Below, one piece after another: positions 7,795 to 17,484 of a stretch of 64,000 bases of DNA; position 1 is the first letter of the stretch, and each line of letters starts with the position of its first letter. The position numbers and the translations under genes were made by a program. A model generated the notes under the pieces. The model was not told the DNA's origin. It saw nothing but the letters and a program-made list of their open reading frames with translations, and ran no database searches. Origin of the DNA: Symbiodinium sp. CCMP2592 (taxonomy: Eukaryota > Sar > Dinophyceae > Suessiales > Symbiodiniaceae); assembly GCA_905221615.1 (NCBI GenBank), contig CAJNDT010000125.1:1031702-1095701 (forward strand), read 5' to 3'.

Positions 7795-8500
7795 TGTGGT
7801 CATGGTGGTGGGTGGTGGGTGGTGGTGGGTGGTGAGTGGTGGTGGGTGGTGAGTGGTGTGGGTGGTGAGTGGTGTGGGTGGTGGGTGGTGGTGGGTGGTG
7901 AGTGGTGTGGGTGGTGAGTGGTGTGGGTGGTGGGGTGGTGGGTGGTGAGTGGTGTGGGTGGTTAGTGGTGTGGGTGGTGGGGTGGTGGGTGGTGGGTGGT
8001 GGGTGGTGGGTGGTGGGTGGTGGGTGGTGGGTGGTGGGTGGTGGGTGGTGGGTGGTGGGTGGTGGGTGGTGGGTGGTGGGTGGTGGGTGGTGGGTGGTGG
8101 GTGGTGGGTGGGGGGTGGTGGGTGGTGGGTGGTGGGTGGTGGGTGGTGGGGGGTGGGGGGTGGTGGGTGGTGGGTGGTGGTGGGTGGCGGGTGGCGGGTG
8201 GAGGGTGGTGGGTGGTGGGTGGTGGGTGGTGGGTGGTGGGTGGCGGGTGGCGGGTGGTGGGTGGTGGGTGGTGGGTGGTGGGTGGTGGGTGGTGGGTGGG
8301 TGGGTGGGTGGGTGGGTGGTGGGGGTGGGTGGGTGGGTGCGTGGGTTGGCGGGCGGGTGGGTGGGGTGGGTGGGTGGGTGGTGCGGGCGGGTGGGCGGGT
8401 GGGTGGGTGTGTGGGTGGTGGTGTGGGTGGTGGTGGGGAGGGGTGAAGGGGTGGCTGGGGTGGGTCGTGTGCTGCGCGCAGGGTGGGTGGCGGGCTTGAA
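7795..8500. repeat. G-rich GGT/GGGT array
   Basis: About 700 bases of gggtggtgggtggt with small variants (gggtggcggg, gggtgggtggg), almost devoid of A and C on the + strand. The strand asymmetry is extreme, and many runs of three G spaced by one to three bases would allow G-quadruplex folding. The long open frames in it (Gly/Trp/Val on +, Pro/Thr/His on -) are simply the repeat translated. Confidence 0.95.
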
Positions 8501-8589
8501 TGGGATTGGTGGCAGCACGGTGGGGGGATGGCATGTGGTGGACAGGTTTGCGGCTGGTGATCCAGTCCAACCTTCTGAAAGGGACCTTG

Positions 8590-9020
8590 AAAAAGTTCAT
8601 AAAAAGTTCATATTTCGAGGCCGAAAAAGTTCATAAAAAGTTCATATTTCGAAGCTGAAAAAGTTCATAAAAAGTTCATATTTGGAGGCTTGAAAAGTTC
8701 ATAAAAAGTTCATATTTCGAAGCCGAAAAAGTTCATAAAAAGTTCATATTTCGAAGGCCCCAAAAAGTTCATATTTTCAGCTTTTATTGGCCCTTACAAG
8801 GAATCCGAGGCCAAAAAGTTCATATTTCCAGGCCGAAAAGTTCATAAAAAGTTCATATTTCGAGGCCCGAAAAGTTCATAAAAAGTTCATATTTCGAGGT
8901 CCGAAAGTTCATAAAAAGTTCATATTTCGAGGTCCGAAAAGTTCATAAAAAGTTCATATTTCGAGGCCGGAAAAGTTCATAAAAAATTCATATTTTCAGT
9001 TTTGTAAATTTGACAAAAAT
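8590..9020. repeat. 34-bp AAAAGTTCATA minisatellite
   Basis: Around ten tandem units of a 34-bp repeat, each with two aaaagttcat words followed by atttcgaggccg. The array is interrupted once (about 8780-8810, ttttattggcccttacaagg) and decays at both ends. It occurs only between the two duplication copies in this window. Confidence 0.9.
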
Positions 9021-9220
9021 TCATATTCTCATGTTTCCCAAATTGTAGTAATCCTGGATGCATGCATTCACCTGTGTGTGTATTTGTATGTAGCCACAAT
9101 CGAACCCTGCGACTCCTCATTCTTTTGGCCGGATCGGAAGAGCGCCACACTTGCAAAGTCGGAAGAGGCATAGCTATAGGCTCATGCGAAGCACTGCATG
9201 GACTGCTGCAGCCTAGTGTT

Positions 9221-9415
9221 GGTATTGTTGTTGTCGTTGCTGCTTTTGTTGGTTTTGGTGTTGGTGTGGTCGTCGTGGTTGTGGTGGTGGTGATGGTGGT
9301 GGGGGTGGTGGTGGTGGTGGGTGGTGGTGGTGGTGGTGGTGGTGGTGGCGGTGGTTTGTGGTCGTCGTGGTGGTGGTGGTGGTGGTGGTGGTGGTGGTGG
9401 TGGTGGTGGTGGTGG
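9221..9415. repeat. GTT then GGT trinucleotide array
   Basis: Starts as gtt-rich and becomes pure ggt, running directly into copy 2 at 9410. The first bases of the window (tggtggcctgg) match its end, so the same array probably precedes copy 1 and marks the repeat-unit border. Confidence 0.92.
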
Positions 9416-9862
9416 CCTGGGTTTCCCGAACCCAGCAATCTATCTTGAACCCAACTTGAATCCTAAACCCCGAAACCTATAACCGCTCTTGATGTTCCTA
9501 TACCTAAACCCTGGAAACCCCAAACCCTATAAACCCCAAACCCTAGAAACCCTAAACACCCCAAGCGCCAAAGCCCGCAACACCCAAACTTTTGTGACAC
9601 TGTCCAAGTGCTTCCGCTGCCTGTGCCTTTTCAAAAATACGGAGGCTATAGTCGAGCTGGACCTGGATCATGCTATTAAGGGTTTAGGATTTAGGGCTTA
9701 GGGTTGTGGGGTTCAGGAAGAGGCTACGGGGCTTAGCCAAAACAACCTCCCGGATCCATATCCAGCTCAGCCTTCCGGCGAATTGCACGGTTGTTGTTGT
9801 TGCTGCCTGTTGCTGTTGTTGCTGCCTGTTGCTGTTGCTGTTGCCGCTGTCTGCTGCTGGCT

Positions 9863-9949
9863 TCACTGGAAGCTGCGGCGCTCCATCTCCCGCCGCTCCT
9901 CCGCGAGAGTTCGCCCCCAGGCGCTGGCTTCCTGTGGCACGGAGTTTGG
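9863..9949 (-). CDS. Exon-like segment, Glu/Arg-rich, terminal (copy 2)
   Basis: Identical to 454-540: frame ...TLAEERREMERRSFQ ending in TGA. Last coding-like segment of the minus-strand chain in this copy. Same uncertainty about its upstream border. Confidence 0.35.
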   Translation of the reverse strand, partial: PNSVPQEASAWGRTLAEERREMERRSFQ

Positions 9950-10031
9950 GTTAGTTTGTGACCTTCCGGCCTGTTTCGACCTTCCGGTCTGTTGTGTTTT
10001 GTGCTTCCCAGCACTGCCGACCTTCCGGTCC

Positions 10032-10130
10032 TTAAAAAAAGCAAGGGTCCTCCTGCTCGATGGTAAGCTCCATGATGCGAGCTTCCGCCATTTCCTCCTC
10101 GAGCTCGGCCTGGCCAGGATGAGGATCCAT
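10032..10130 (-). CDS. Exon-like segment, short acidic helix (copy 2)
   Basis: Identical to 623-721 (MDPHPGQAELEEEMAEARI..., 32 codons, TAA stop). Same strand as and downstream of the Ala/Glu/Arg helix at 10526-10878. Confidence 0.35.
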   Translation of the reverse strand: MDPHPGQAELEEEMAEARIMELTIEQEDPCFF

Positions 10131-10525
10131 GAGGAGGGTTTCGGGTTTAAGGGTCTTGGGAATTTAAGTGGCTCTTGCCTGGCGAATCATCAACGCCTCC
10201 TTCGCCAACCTGAAATGCCGCCGCTGGTTCTCCTGCAGGCAAGCAAGTGGTTCGTGGTTGGACCTTCCGGTCTGTGTGCAGGAAGCCTGCTGCTCGGCGC
10301 GAAGTGCAGCAGAAGGATCCTGCGTTGATTGGGTGGGCCTTCCGGTCTTTCCACAGCATGCTCCTCCCTGCCTCGTTCTGGCTGGGATCGGACGTCTCCA
10401 TGGCGGCTGCTCCCGCAGGATCCTGTGCAGGCTTTGTGTTTGGGGGTTTTCGGGCTGGGGTTCTTGAGTCCCCGACTTCGGCCGATGAGGGTTTGGCCTC
10501 CTGGCGACACAAGCATGCATGCATT

Positions 10526-10878
10526 GGCCTTCCGGCCCTCGACAGAAACGGCCGCCTCTGCAGGAGCAGCTTCCGCCGCGTCAGCCTGCAGCAGCAGTCT
10601 GCGTCGCCGCTTGGATGCCATGTCCCGCATCTCATTCAGCTGCATCTCCCTCTTGTGCATCTGCTCGTCTTGCGGAGCGCGCGCTTCCGCCTCCGCTCGC
10701 CGAGCAGCTTCCGCCGCCGCATCCCTCTCCAGCGCAGCCCTCTCCATTGCGAGTTCCTCTTCACCTGCGACATCATGTGTGGAAGGTTTCCGGTCTACGG
10801 ACGCAGGTGGTGAAACAAATCGGATCAGGCCTTTGAGCTGCTCTGCGATGCGGGCGGCGGCTTCCCAGCCAGTCTCAC
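10526..10878 (-). CDS. Coiled-coil exon-like segment, Ala/Glu/Arg-rich (copy 2)
   Basis: Same as 1117-1469: charged helix with an internal MASKRRRRLLLQ basic cluster, opening after a possible AG acceptor and losing composition at the hairpin corresponding to 1117-1128. Conservation between copies carries no selection information because the duplication is too recent. Confidence 0.45.
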
Positions 10879-11270
10879 CTGCATGTGTATGTGTATATAT
10901 ATAAATATATATATACTAAACCCCTAAACCCTAAACCCTGCAAGCCCTAAACCCTAAACCCTAAACTCCCTAGACATATCTTGAAGCAACGCAGCCATCG
11001 GCACGGGACATGGTCGTGCCTTGAGCTTCTTGGTATCGCTCCAGTTCTTCGGCTTCTGGCACAGGCAATGAAGTTATCGAATCTATGAGACCTTCCGGTC
11101 TGAGGTTGACCTTCCGGTCTGATTTGCATCCGAGCCACCTTGCTGCTCGACTAGGTTAGCTGGCGGCTTCTTCACGGTGGGCGCAGTCAGCGGCAGCGGG
11201 CCTCCGCCTGAACAGGTTTTTTCTGTGTCGATTGTTGACACTATATATAATGCACACCAGGCTTTCCAGC

Positions 11271-11495
11271 CTACACTGGGTCTTGCTTTCTTGGCTGCCT
11301 GACCTGACCAATGCCAAGTGTATATAATTCATGCCATTGCAACCAACTCCCTGCCTGCATCATCCGTAGAAGCTTTCGGTGGCGGGCCTGCATGCAATGC
11401 TTCTGCTGTTTCGCGCCTTCCGGCGTTTTTAGAAATTCACGCCTTTGGGTGGAGAGGTGCCCAGCCACGCAGCAGGAGTCGCCTTGCCTGATCAA
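11271..11495 (-). CDS. Exon-like segment with Gln/Arg/His-rich helix (copy 2)
   Basis: Identical frame to 1858-2082 (74 codons, ending QPRKQDPV). Weak candidate. Confidence 0.25.
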   Translation of the reverse strand: MIRQGDSCCVAGHLSTQRREFLKTPEGAKQQKHCMQARHRKLLRMMQAGSWLQWHELYTLGIGQVRQPRKQDPV

Positions 11496-12126
11496 TGTTT
11501 GAGGTGTGTGTACCTATACCTGAATATAGTCGTAAGTTTGCCACCTCCCGGTGGCACGGTGTGCGTCGGAGGTGGGGCCGCTGAAGGCGTCGACTTGCCA
11601 GTGCTCCCTGACCAATGATTGTATGGGGCACATGCAGTGCATGAGGTCCTGGGTTTGGCGCCTCCCGGGTCGGTGTAAGTGGGAGGCGGGCCTGGCGGCG
11701 GCGGCGGTGGCGGCGCTTTGGCCGGAGCCGGAGGACCTTGTCGGATGAAAACACAACAGACCTTCCGGTCAAACTTCTTTGGCCCTGCCTGGCTGCTTGG
11801 GCTGGTCGTGTGTGGCTTCCGCCGCCTTCGCCTTTGGGCCTGCGACATTTAACAAACATATAAACCTTAAACCCGAGAAGCCCCATTGACACGATGACCT
11901 GCAGCTGTGGAAGGCGTAGCTGGCTCGGGGTCGACGACCACCACCCCAGGAACCTTTTTGCCTGCAGGGCTCACACCATGCAGAACTACAGCCTTCCGGC
12001 TTGCAGAAGCACCGCCTTCCGGCGGCTGATTTTCCCCAGCAACCGGGCCTTGCAGGGATAAACTAAACCAAAGAACTCCACAACAAAAACAGGAAGTGCT
12101 AAACCAAAAATTTCAAAAACACAGTC

Positions 12127-12292
12127 ATTCAAAGAGCTTTCGGTTCGTGACCTTCCGGTCTGCAGCCAGGCGTCTGTAGTAGCACCACCACTTCTGACCG
12201 TTGTAGATCTTCTTGTCGTGCCCGTCCGGGATGGCGTCAGCCTGGTCGAACTTCTTCCACCAGCGGCCTTCCGGATCCTTCCACCAATCTCT
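12127..12292 (-). CDS. Trp-rich exon-like segment (copy 2)
   Basis: Identical to 2714-2879: RDWWKDPEGRWWKKF ... YNGQKWWCYYRRL, stop TGA. Possible phase-0 splice from 12347-12496 by a short GA-AG intron. Confidence 0.45.
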
Positions 12293-12346
12293 GTCGTCCA
12301 GCACGCGAATACAGTTAAGGGGTTTAGGGAAAGGGTTTTGGGCAAA

Positions 12347-12496
12347 TCAGTCCTGGACGTTGGATTGGTGGGCGGCCCATTCCTGGGCTAGCTGAAAGCG
12401 CCAGTCTGCGTACGGTTCGGCGGCGCCCTCCCGGCTCCACAGGTAGCGGAGCAAGCAGCGATCCGTAGCGTCTTGCGGTCTGTGCCGGTGGGTCAT
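12347..12496 (-). CDS. Short exon-like ORF upstream of the Trp-rich segment (copy 2)
   Basis: Identical to 2934-3083: MTHRHRPQDATDRCLLRYLW ... WRFQLAQEWAAHQSNVQD and a stop. See that entry for the splice argument. Confidence 0.4.
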   Translation of the reverse strand: MTHRHRPQDATDRCLLRYLWSREGAAEPYADWRFQLAQEWAAHQSNVQD

Positions 12497-13401
12497 GGCG
12501 CCTCGAGCTTCCGCCTTCCGGCGATGCCTCCCGGCAGCAGTAGTAGGAGCAGCAGTAGTAGCAGTAGTCGTAGTAGGAGTAGTGGTAGTAGTAGTAGTAG
12601 CAGCAGCTATCGCTTTAGCGGAAGCTCGAGGGCGGCCCTTTTTGGGCCGGCTGGCAGCTACAGGCTACACGCGACCTAGCCTTAGAGAAGCTGCGCAGGG
12701 AGGAGTGTGTCGGGAGTTCAGGTTTGAGTGTGTCGGGAGTTGTCAGGTTTCCACCTAAAGTTTAAAAGGGTCAGGTTTCCACCTAAAGTTGAAAAGAGTC
12801 AGGCTTCCATCCTAAAGTTTATCATCAGATACCTAGGTAAACCCCACAGCGTGCAACATAAGAAGCGAAAGTGTCTGGAACTTAGAACGTGTTCGTGTTG
12901 CTGTTGTTTCTTCTTTCTCCCTACCTTGAGATGTGGAGCGGCGCGGACATTCAGAGTTTCCACCATGACATGCTCGTGTTGGCAGAAAGCTGCAACGCCC
13001 TTGCAAAACATGCACTTGAAACACATGAAACAACGGCCTTCCGGCCTGAGCTGCGGCCTCCGGGCCTGGCCTTCCGGCCTTCAATGGCAATGCCTGATCT
13101 GGGGCCTCCCGGCCTGTTTCGCTTTGTTGCGGAAATTAGGATGCGAGCCTGCATGGGCCTTCCGGCCGTCACTATAAAGAAAATCATGGCAAAACATGCA
13201 TTATACTATACCATTCACATATATCTATACACATGCATATACACACTCTTGGTCAACCCCGAACCCTAAACCCTTAACCCGAAACCCTTGAACCTTATAC
13301 AAGCTTTTTCGACCTAAAAAAATGAAGTTGAATCATAAACCTTGCAAACCATGAGCCCTTCATGTGCAAAAGCCTGCAACACAGGACTGTGAAATTCTTG
13401 T

Positions 13402-13789
13402 TCACGCAAAGGCTCCGGCAGGCTTCTTCTTTGGGGCCTCCTTCAAAACACGGCGCCGACGCTTGGTTGGCCGGTCCGGCGTCTCGAAAGACTCTGGCGG
13501 AAACCGGGCTCTTATGGCCTCGTTCTCATCGGCTTCCGCCTCGTCCATGGCTTCCGCCTCTGACTGCATGCAGAGCTGTCGCATCTGCTTCCGCGGTCTC
13601 AAGCTGCGGCCCTTGTTCAAGTGTAGGAGCGGGCGGCGCTTTCGCAGCGAGACTTTCGTCGACGAAGTCTGGGAGCTCTGCGGCTTTCTCTGCGACCTTC
13701 TCCGGCGATATGCTGTCCGCCACTTTGCTCACAGCGCTGGCGCTGGCACGCAAACGTTCCAGCAACTCCGACGGGCTAGCGCTGGCCAT
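13402..13789 (-). CDS. Ser/Ala-rich ORF with C-terminal basic cluster, split over two frames (copy 2)
   Basis: Same arrangement as 3989-4376: MASASPSELLERL... in one frame, then an overlapping second frame with MDEAEADENEAIRAR and the RPTKRRRRV basic tail. Both copies show the same frame offset. It starts 260 bases after the stop of the 164-residue ORF on the same strand. Confidence 0.45.
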
Positions 13790-14048
13790 GGCGGTTCTTT
13801 TCCAAGAAGAAGGATCTTACGCAAAGAATCTTGAAGCCAAAGGTCTGTCATTGCAATGGTGGTGGAATGTTTTCATGCATGCGCTCACATATCCTGCAGG
13901 CACACAGAACAAAGCTGTGGTCTCTCATGTTTCCAAAACTGAGCGGTGGCTCTTCTGGCGCAGTCCGCTTCCGCAGGTCTTCTGGCTCCCTTCGCTTTTA
14001 CAGGAGTCTTAATTATATAAGGATCCACACCTACCTTAAGCAGGAGTC

Positions 14049-14543
14049 TCAGGCATCCACCCTTGCTCTCTTAGCCCGGGCTTTGGCTTGAAGATTCTCG
14101 TAGCGCATGCGGCGCAAACGCTCCCGCTGCACGTTAGTCAACCAGGCTCGGATGTTTTCCGAAAGCCTCACCTTCTCGTGCAAGTCCTCGGCGACTCTTG
14201 CCCCCCTTCGGCCTTCCAGCCCCGTGCCCCAGCACAGGTTCGGGGAGAAGTTTGCGACTTCCTCTTCTGCTTGCGCAAGGACCTCCCGACCTTCTGCAAG
14301 GTAGTCCCGCAGCTTCTGTGCCTCCGCCTCTTCAAGCTGGGTGTCACCAACCAAAAACGAGGCTTGGACTTGCAGCAAGTCGTTGATGAGGGGCGCGAAG
14401 CTCGCAGCGACCCGAGCAGCGTTGACAGTCGCCGCCTTCCGCTGCTCGTGAGTAGGCTCGGAGGCTTCCGCCTCCTGATATGCCTCCTCCAAGAGGTCGA
14501 AGACGGACGAAGCCGAGCTGGAGCTTTCCGTGTCCGCCGACAT
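14049..14543 (-). CDS. Acidic/helical protein, 164 residues, unknown function
   Basis: The frame begins with ATG at 14543 in a favourable context (ccatgtcgg) and reads MSADTESSSSASSVFDLLEE. The N-terminus is Ser-rich and acidic. The central part (about residues 30-110: NDLLQVQASFLVGDTQLEEA, LRDYLAEGREVLAQAEEEVA) is predicted helical. The C-terminus is basic (RERLRRMRYENLQAKARAKR, then ARVDA and a stop). No catalytic motif, signal peptide or membrane segment is visible and no family was recognised. A longer upstream frame (to 14804) exists but is Cys/Trp-rich and unlike the rest, so the internal Met is preferred. It lies 351 bases downstream of the 555-residue ORF on the same strand and could be a neighbouring gene or a later exon. 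The copy 1 version is frame-disrupted. Confidence 0.6.
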   Translation of the reverse strand: MSADTESSSSASSVFDLLEEAYQEAEASEPTHEQRKAATVNAARVAASFAPLINDLLQVQASFLVGDTQLEEAEAQKLRDYLAEGREVLAQAEEEVANFSPNLCWGTGLEGRRGARVAEDLHEKVRLSENIRAWLTNVQRERLRRMRYENLQAKARAKRARVDA

Positions 14544-14893
14544 GGCTGGGAGAGCGGGGGGCCAGCAGGGAGCAAAGCTGCGGCAGTCAAAGCATGGATG
14601 CAAGCTTGCATGTGCTTCTTGTGCGAATGCGCAGCTTTTGCAAAACAACCTCCACATCAAGCGGCTCCACGACGGCCTTGCTGCAATCATTTTTTTATTC
14701 CTTTCCAGCCCTGAGCGTTTCGGAGCTGTGGGGTCGTGCTTTTCCAAAGCTGTACATGCACGTAAAACTCTACGGATATGAAGGCGATGTTCGAAAACGA
14801 ACACAAGGGAACAAAAGGCCTACATACTTCCGTATATGGTACATGGTCAAGCTCCTGCAGACCGCAGTGGATGGACGGTAGCTTCGCCATCTT

Positions 14894-16561
14894 TCACTGC
14901 TTTCCAGCAGCACGGAGGTCCTTCCAAGCTTTCTTGGAAGGGTTGAACCCTCTCGACTGCCAGCAAGACAGCGTGCACAAGGGCCGCTTGCGGCACTTCG
15001 GGCAGCCCTCGGCGAACTTCTTCACGAGCTCCGAGCAGACCCCGGCCTTGGCGAGCAGCTGCTTCCGCAGGGCCAGCAGGTTGTCCTTCTTCTTGTCCTG
15101 CTGCTTCTTGCCCTGCTGCTTCCGCAAGCCCTCCTTCGCTGTCTCAGCCTTCCCGGCTTTGGCCTTCGCTTTGGCTTTCGCCTTCGCTGCAGCCTTGGCC
15201 TTCGCAGTGGCTTTGGGCTTCGCAACGGCAGTCAGAGCCTTGGCCTTTGCTTTGGCCTTTGACTTCTTTGGCTCTGCTTCCGCAGCTCCCTCCTCGGTGT
15301 CCACCTCGTTCTTTTGCGTCTCGAACTTCTGGGTGAAAGCGTCGAGGGAGGCCAGCGCGGGGTTGCCCTTGAAGTCGCAAGTCTGAGACTGAGAACTGTC
15401 GAGGGGCTGCACCTCGGAAGGCTTGCCGACCTGCGGTGAGGCTGGCGGTCTGCTAGCTGTCTTTTCTGCTGGAGGTGAGGCTGTGCTGCTAGCTGTGTGC
15501 CCTGCTTCAGGCGCCGGCAGCGCCAGCAGAGGGACTTCCGCCGCAGGTGTCTGCACTTGCGGCAGCGTCAGTGCGGGGAGGCTTTGCGCTTGCGTCAGTG
15601 CGGGGAGGCTTTGCGCTTGCGTCAGTGCGGGGAGGCTTGGCGCTTGAGTCAGCTGCTGCTGCAGCCCTGCCAGGTTGGACACAGGCTTCTGCAGTGGAAG
15701 GCAGCCAGTAAGCAGCCTTTCAAGCAACCCCACGACCGCCGCGACGTCCCCGCCGCTGCTTCCGCTGCTTCCGGAGCCGCAGGCGTCTCCCTTCCGACTT
15801 GACTGGAGATCCTTGTGCGTGTCCCTGCACGCGATGGTCAAGCCAAAGCACCGGATCTCCGACTCCTTGGGGCTCTGAACAGCGGTTGGTGCTGCCTCCA
15901 AGCTCACACCAGAGCACTGCAGCCACTCTGCCGGCAGGCAGCTCGGCGTGGTCAGCTTCCAGACCACAGGCCAGAGCTTCCGCCCGGGGTTGCTGTCGTA
16001 CAGCCCTTGCAGCCGCGCCCTCAAAGCGTCCTTGTACGTCACGTACTTGTCGTGCTTCTCCTGGGCGCTCATCGACAAGGCATCCTTCCGGAAGCGGAGC
16101 AGCATGAAGGCGGTCAGGCTGCGGCAGGTGAACTCTGACGGCGAGATGCACCCGGCTCTTCCGAGGAAGTCCGCCAGCAGCGAGAAAACCTCCCACTCCT
16201 CAGCCTCCCGGCCTTTGCCGATTTGCTGCCACAAAGTGGCTGGCACGACCCTGAAGAAGTGCTCGTAGTCCTGACACTTTCCCTGCTGCCACAGGACAGC
16301 CGCTGTCGACTTTCCAGTCGCAGCGTTGCTGCCCAGGGCTTCCGCCAAGCGCTCCAGCTGCTCGGGTAAGAACACTCCCGCTTCGCGAAGTGTCTTCATG
16401 GCCATGCCGGAGTGCTGGTTGGACGGCAAGCCGCAGCAAAGAACGGCCAAGCGGTCGACTTGGGTGCTGCGGGCTTCCCAGAACTTCCGCTCCGAGAGGC
16501 ACTCCTTCGCTTGCACCAAGTACTGCACCGCGCCCTGGATTTCCTCCATGACATTGGCCAT
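14894..16561 (-). CDS. 555-residue protein with LPALTQAQS repeats, Lys/Ala tract and C-terminal Cys cluster
   Basis: This is the longest coding-like frame in the window. ATG at 16561 sits in gcaatggcc. Residues 1-300 are mixed, ordered-looking sequence (MANVMEEIQGAVQYLVQAKE, VLWQQGKCQDYEHFFRVVPA, LLADFLGRAGCISPSEFTCR, WKLTTPSCLPAEWLQCSGVS) with many Cys, suggesting a folded helical domain. Residues about 309-334 hold three LPALTQAQS-type repeats. A Pro/Ser/Ala linker follows. Residues about 433-475 are KAKAKA-rich, as in histone-like or nucleic-acid binding tails. A CPKCRKRPLCTLSC cluster (about 520-533, C-x2-C-x5-C-x3-C) near the end may bind zinc. The frame stays open upstream to 16819, but that part ([20 protein letters not shown]) translates a GT/T-rich flank and is doubted. 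Unknown family; nuclear location is an inference from the basic tract. Confidence 0.7.
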   Translation of the reverse strand: MANVMEEIQGAVQYLVQAKECLSERKFWEARSTQVDRLAVLCCGLPSNQHSGMAMKTLREAGVFLPEQLERLAEALGSNAATGKSTAAVLWQQGKCQDYEHFFRVVPATLWQQIGKGREAEEWEVFSLLADFLGRAGCISPSEFTCRSLTAFMLLRFRKDALSMSAQEKHDKYVTYKDALRARLQGLYDSNPGRKLWPVVWKLTTPSCLPAEWLQCSGVSLEAAPTAVQSPKESEIRCFGLTIACRDTHKDLQSSRKGDACGSGSSGSSGGDVAAVVGLLERLLTGCLPLQKPVSNLAGLQQQLTQAPSLPALTQAQSLPALTQAQSLPALTLPQVQTPAAEVPLLALPAPEAGHTASSTASPPAEKTASRPPASPQVGKPSEVQPLDSSQSQTCDFKGNPALASLDAFTQKFETQKNEVDTEEGAAEAEPKKSKAKAKAKALTAVAKPKATAKAKAAAKAKAKAKAKAGKAETAKEGLRKQQGKKQQDKKKDNLLALRKQLLAKAGVCSELVKKFAEGCPKCRKRPLCTLSCWQSRGFNPSKKAWKDLRAAGKQ

Positions 16562-16794
16562 TGCAGGTTTTTCTACGAGCTGCAGGTTTCCCAACCTCAC
16601 CTTCGATGGAGCAAGAGCTTGCGGCGGAAGCATGCATGTTGCTCTGCGGCTTACTCTAGCATCTTTCCTATAGACTTGCTGAAGCGTCTTTCCAGACGCG
16701 ATCGGCGGACACACTGGCTTCGACAGCGCAAGAAGCAAAATAACGGCATCAATGACAAACAAGAAGCACCAACACACAAACAGCACACACACAC

Positions 16795-17010
16795 AAAATA
16801 AGTTAGAATAAGTTAACATAAGTTAACATAAGTTAGCTAAAAAGTTAACTTAAGTTAGTAACTTCTATTTCTTCCAACCAACCTTCTACTAACTTCCCCC
16901 AAGTTAGTAGGGACTTACTACATGGATGGCAAAGATGTAAGGGGGTTACAGGGGGGTTATAAGGGGGTTACTAACATCTATATCTTAACTTAGGCCACAC
17001 GCACAATCTT
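16795..17010. repeat. AAGTTA-rich repeat, probable 5' flank (copy 2)
   Basis: Same as 7379-7590, with 10-bp ataagttaac units. It precedes the 555-residue ORF in the direction of transcription. Confidence 0.7.
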
Positions 17011-17393
17011 AGTATATTATACGAAGCCACGGAAAGGGTTCTTTGCGCAAGAAATGTTGCTTTGCCGATGTATTTGTTGGGTTATCTTTCTTCTGCTGCA
17101 CAGTCTGCTCCAAGATTCGTTCGGCATGTGCAGCTGTGCTGGTAAAAGCTCCAAATCAAGTCTCTCCGAATGCAAACTCTCAACCCTACCTTAACCCCGA
17201 ATAGCCTGCCTTTGTTAGGCCTCATATAAGGAAATCATAATAAGGAAGCCAGGTTCCTTAGGGTGCAGGTAGACCCTAGACCACTTAGAAACCCGAACAT
17301 CCGACGTCTGGCCCCCGAAACCCTTGAAGCCAAGACCTGAATCTCAAACACCCAGAATCCCGCTAGAACTGTTACCCTGGACCTCTAAGGACT

Positions 17394-17484
17394 CTAGGGC
17401 TCTAAGGACTCATGTATTAAGGCATTTGGGCCCAAAGACCATACTATACAAGGCTTTTGGGCCGTTTTGATGCCAAGGGTTACC
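17394..17484 (+). repeat. Family F element, copy 1
   Basis: Starts ctagggctctaaggactcat and contains gggcccaaagaccatactat and gatgccaagggtt. Related copies at 31678-31766 and 32820-32912 (+) and 47008-47062 (-). Confidence 0.8.

Larger units (their letters stand above)
9770..13167 (-). repeat. Cluster of GGAA-loop (GNRA-type) mini-hairpins, copy 2
   Basis: The same hairpins as at 361-3754, shifted by 9409-9413. One site differs informatively. At 13035-13046 copy 2 has a perfect GGCC, TTCC, GGCC hairpin, where copy 1 (3622-3633) has GCCC on the left arm and loses one pair. Confidence 0.85.
9410..17111. repeat. Segmental tandem duplication, copy 2
   Basis: Direct repeat of 1-7694 at an offset of 9409 at the left and 9417 at the right. 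After 17111 the sequence leaves the duplication and enters single-copy, telomere-word-rich DNA. Copy 2 retains the two longest minus-strand reading frames that are broken in copy 1, so it is the better guide to the gene content. Confidence 0.95.

Noticed and set aside
7795..8640. Long open frames over 160-300 codons rich in Gly/Trp/Val or Pro/Thr/His
   Set aside because: They are direct translations of the GGT/GGGT array, open in several frames on both strands, with no other coding signal; one even runs across the N gap.
16562..16819. 86-residue hydrophobic N-terminal extension of the 555-residue ORF, resembling a signal anchor
   Set aside because: It translates a GT/T-rich and AAGTTA-repeat flank; the internal ATG at 16561 has a better context and begins the protein-like composition. 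Not fully excluded.
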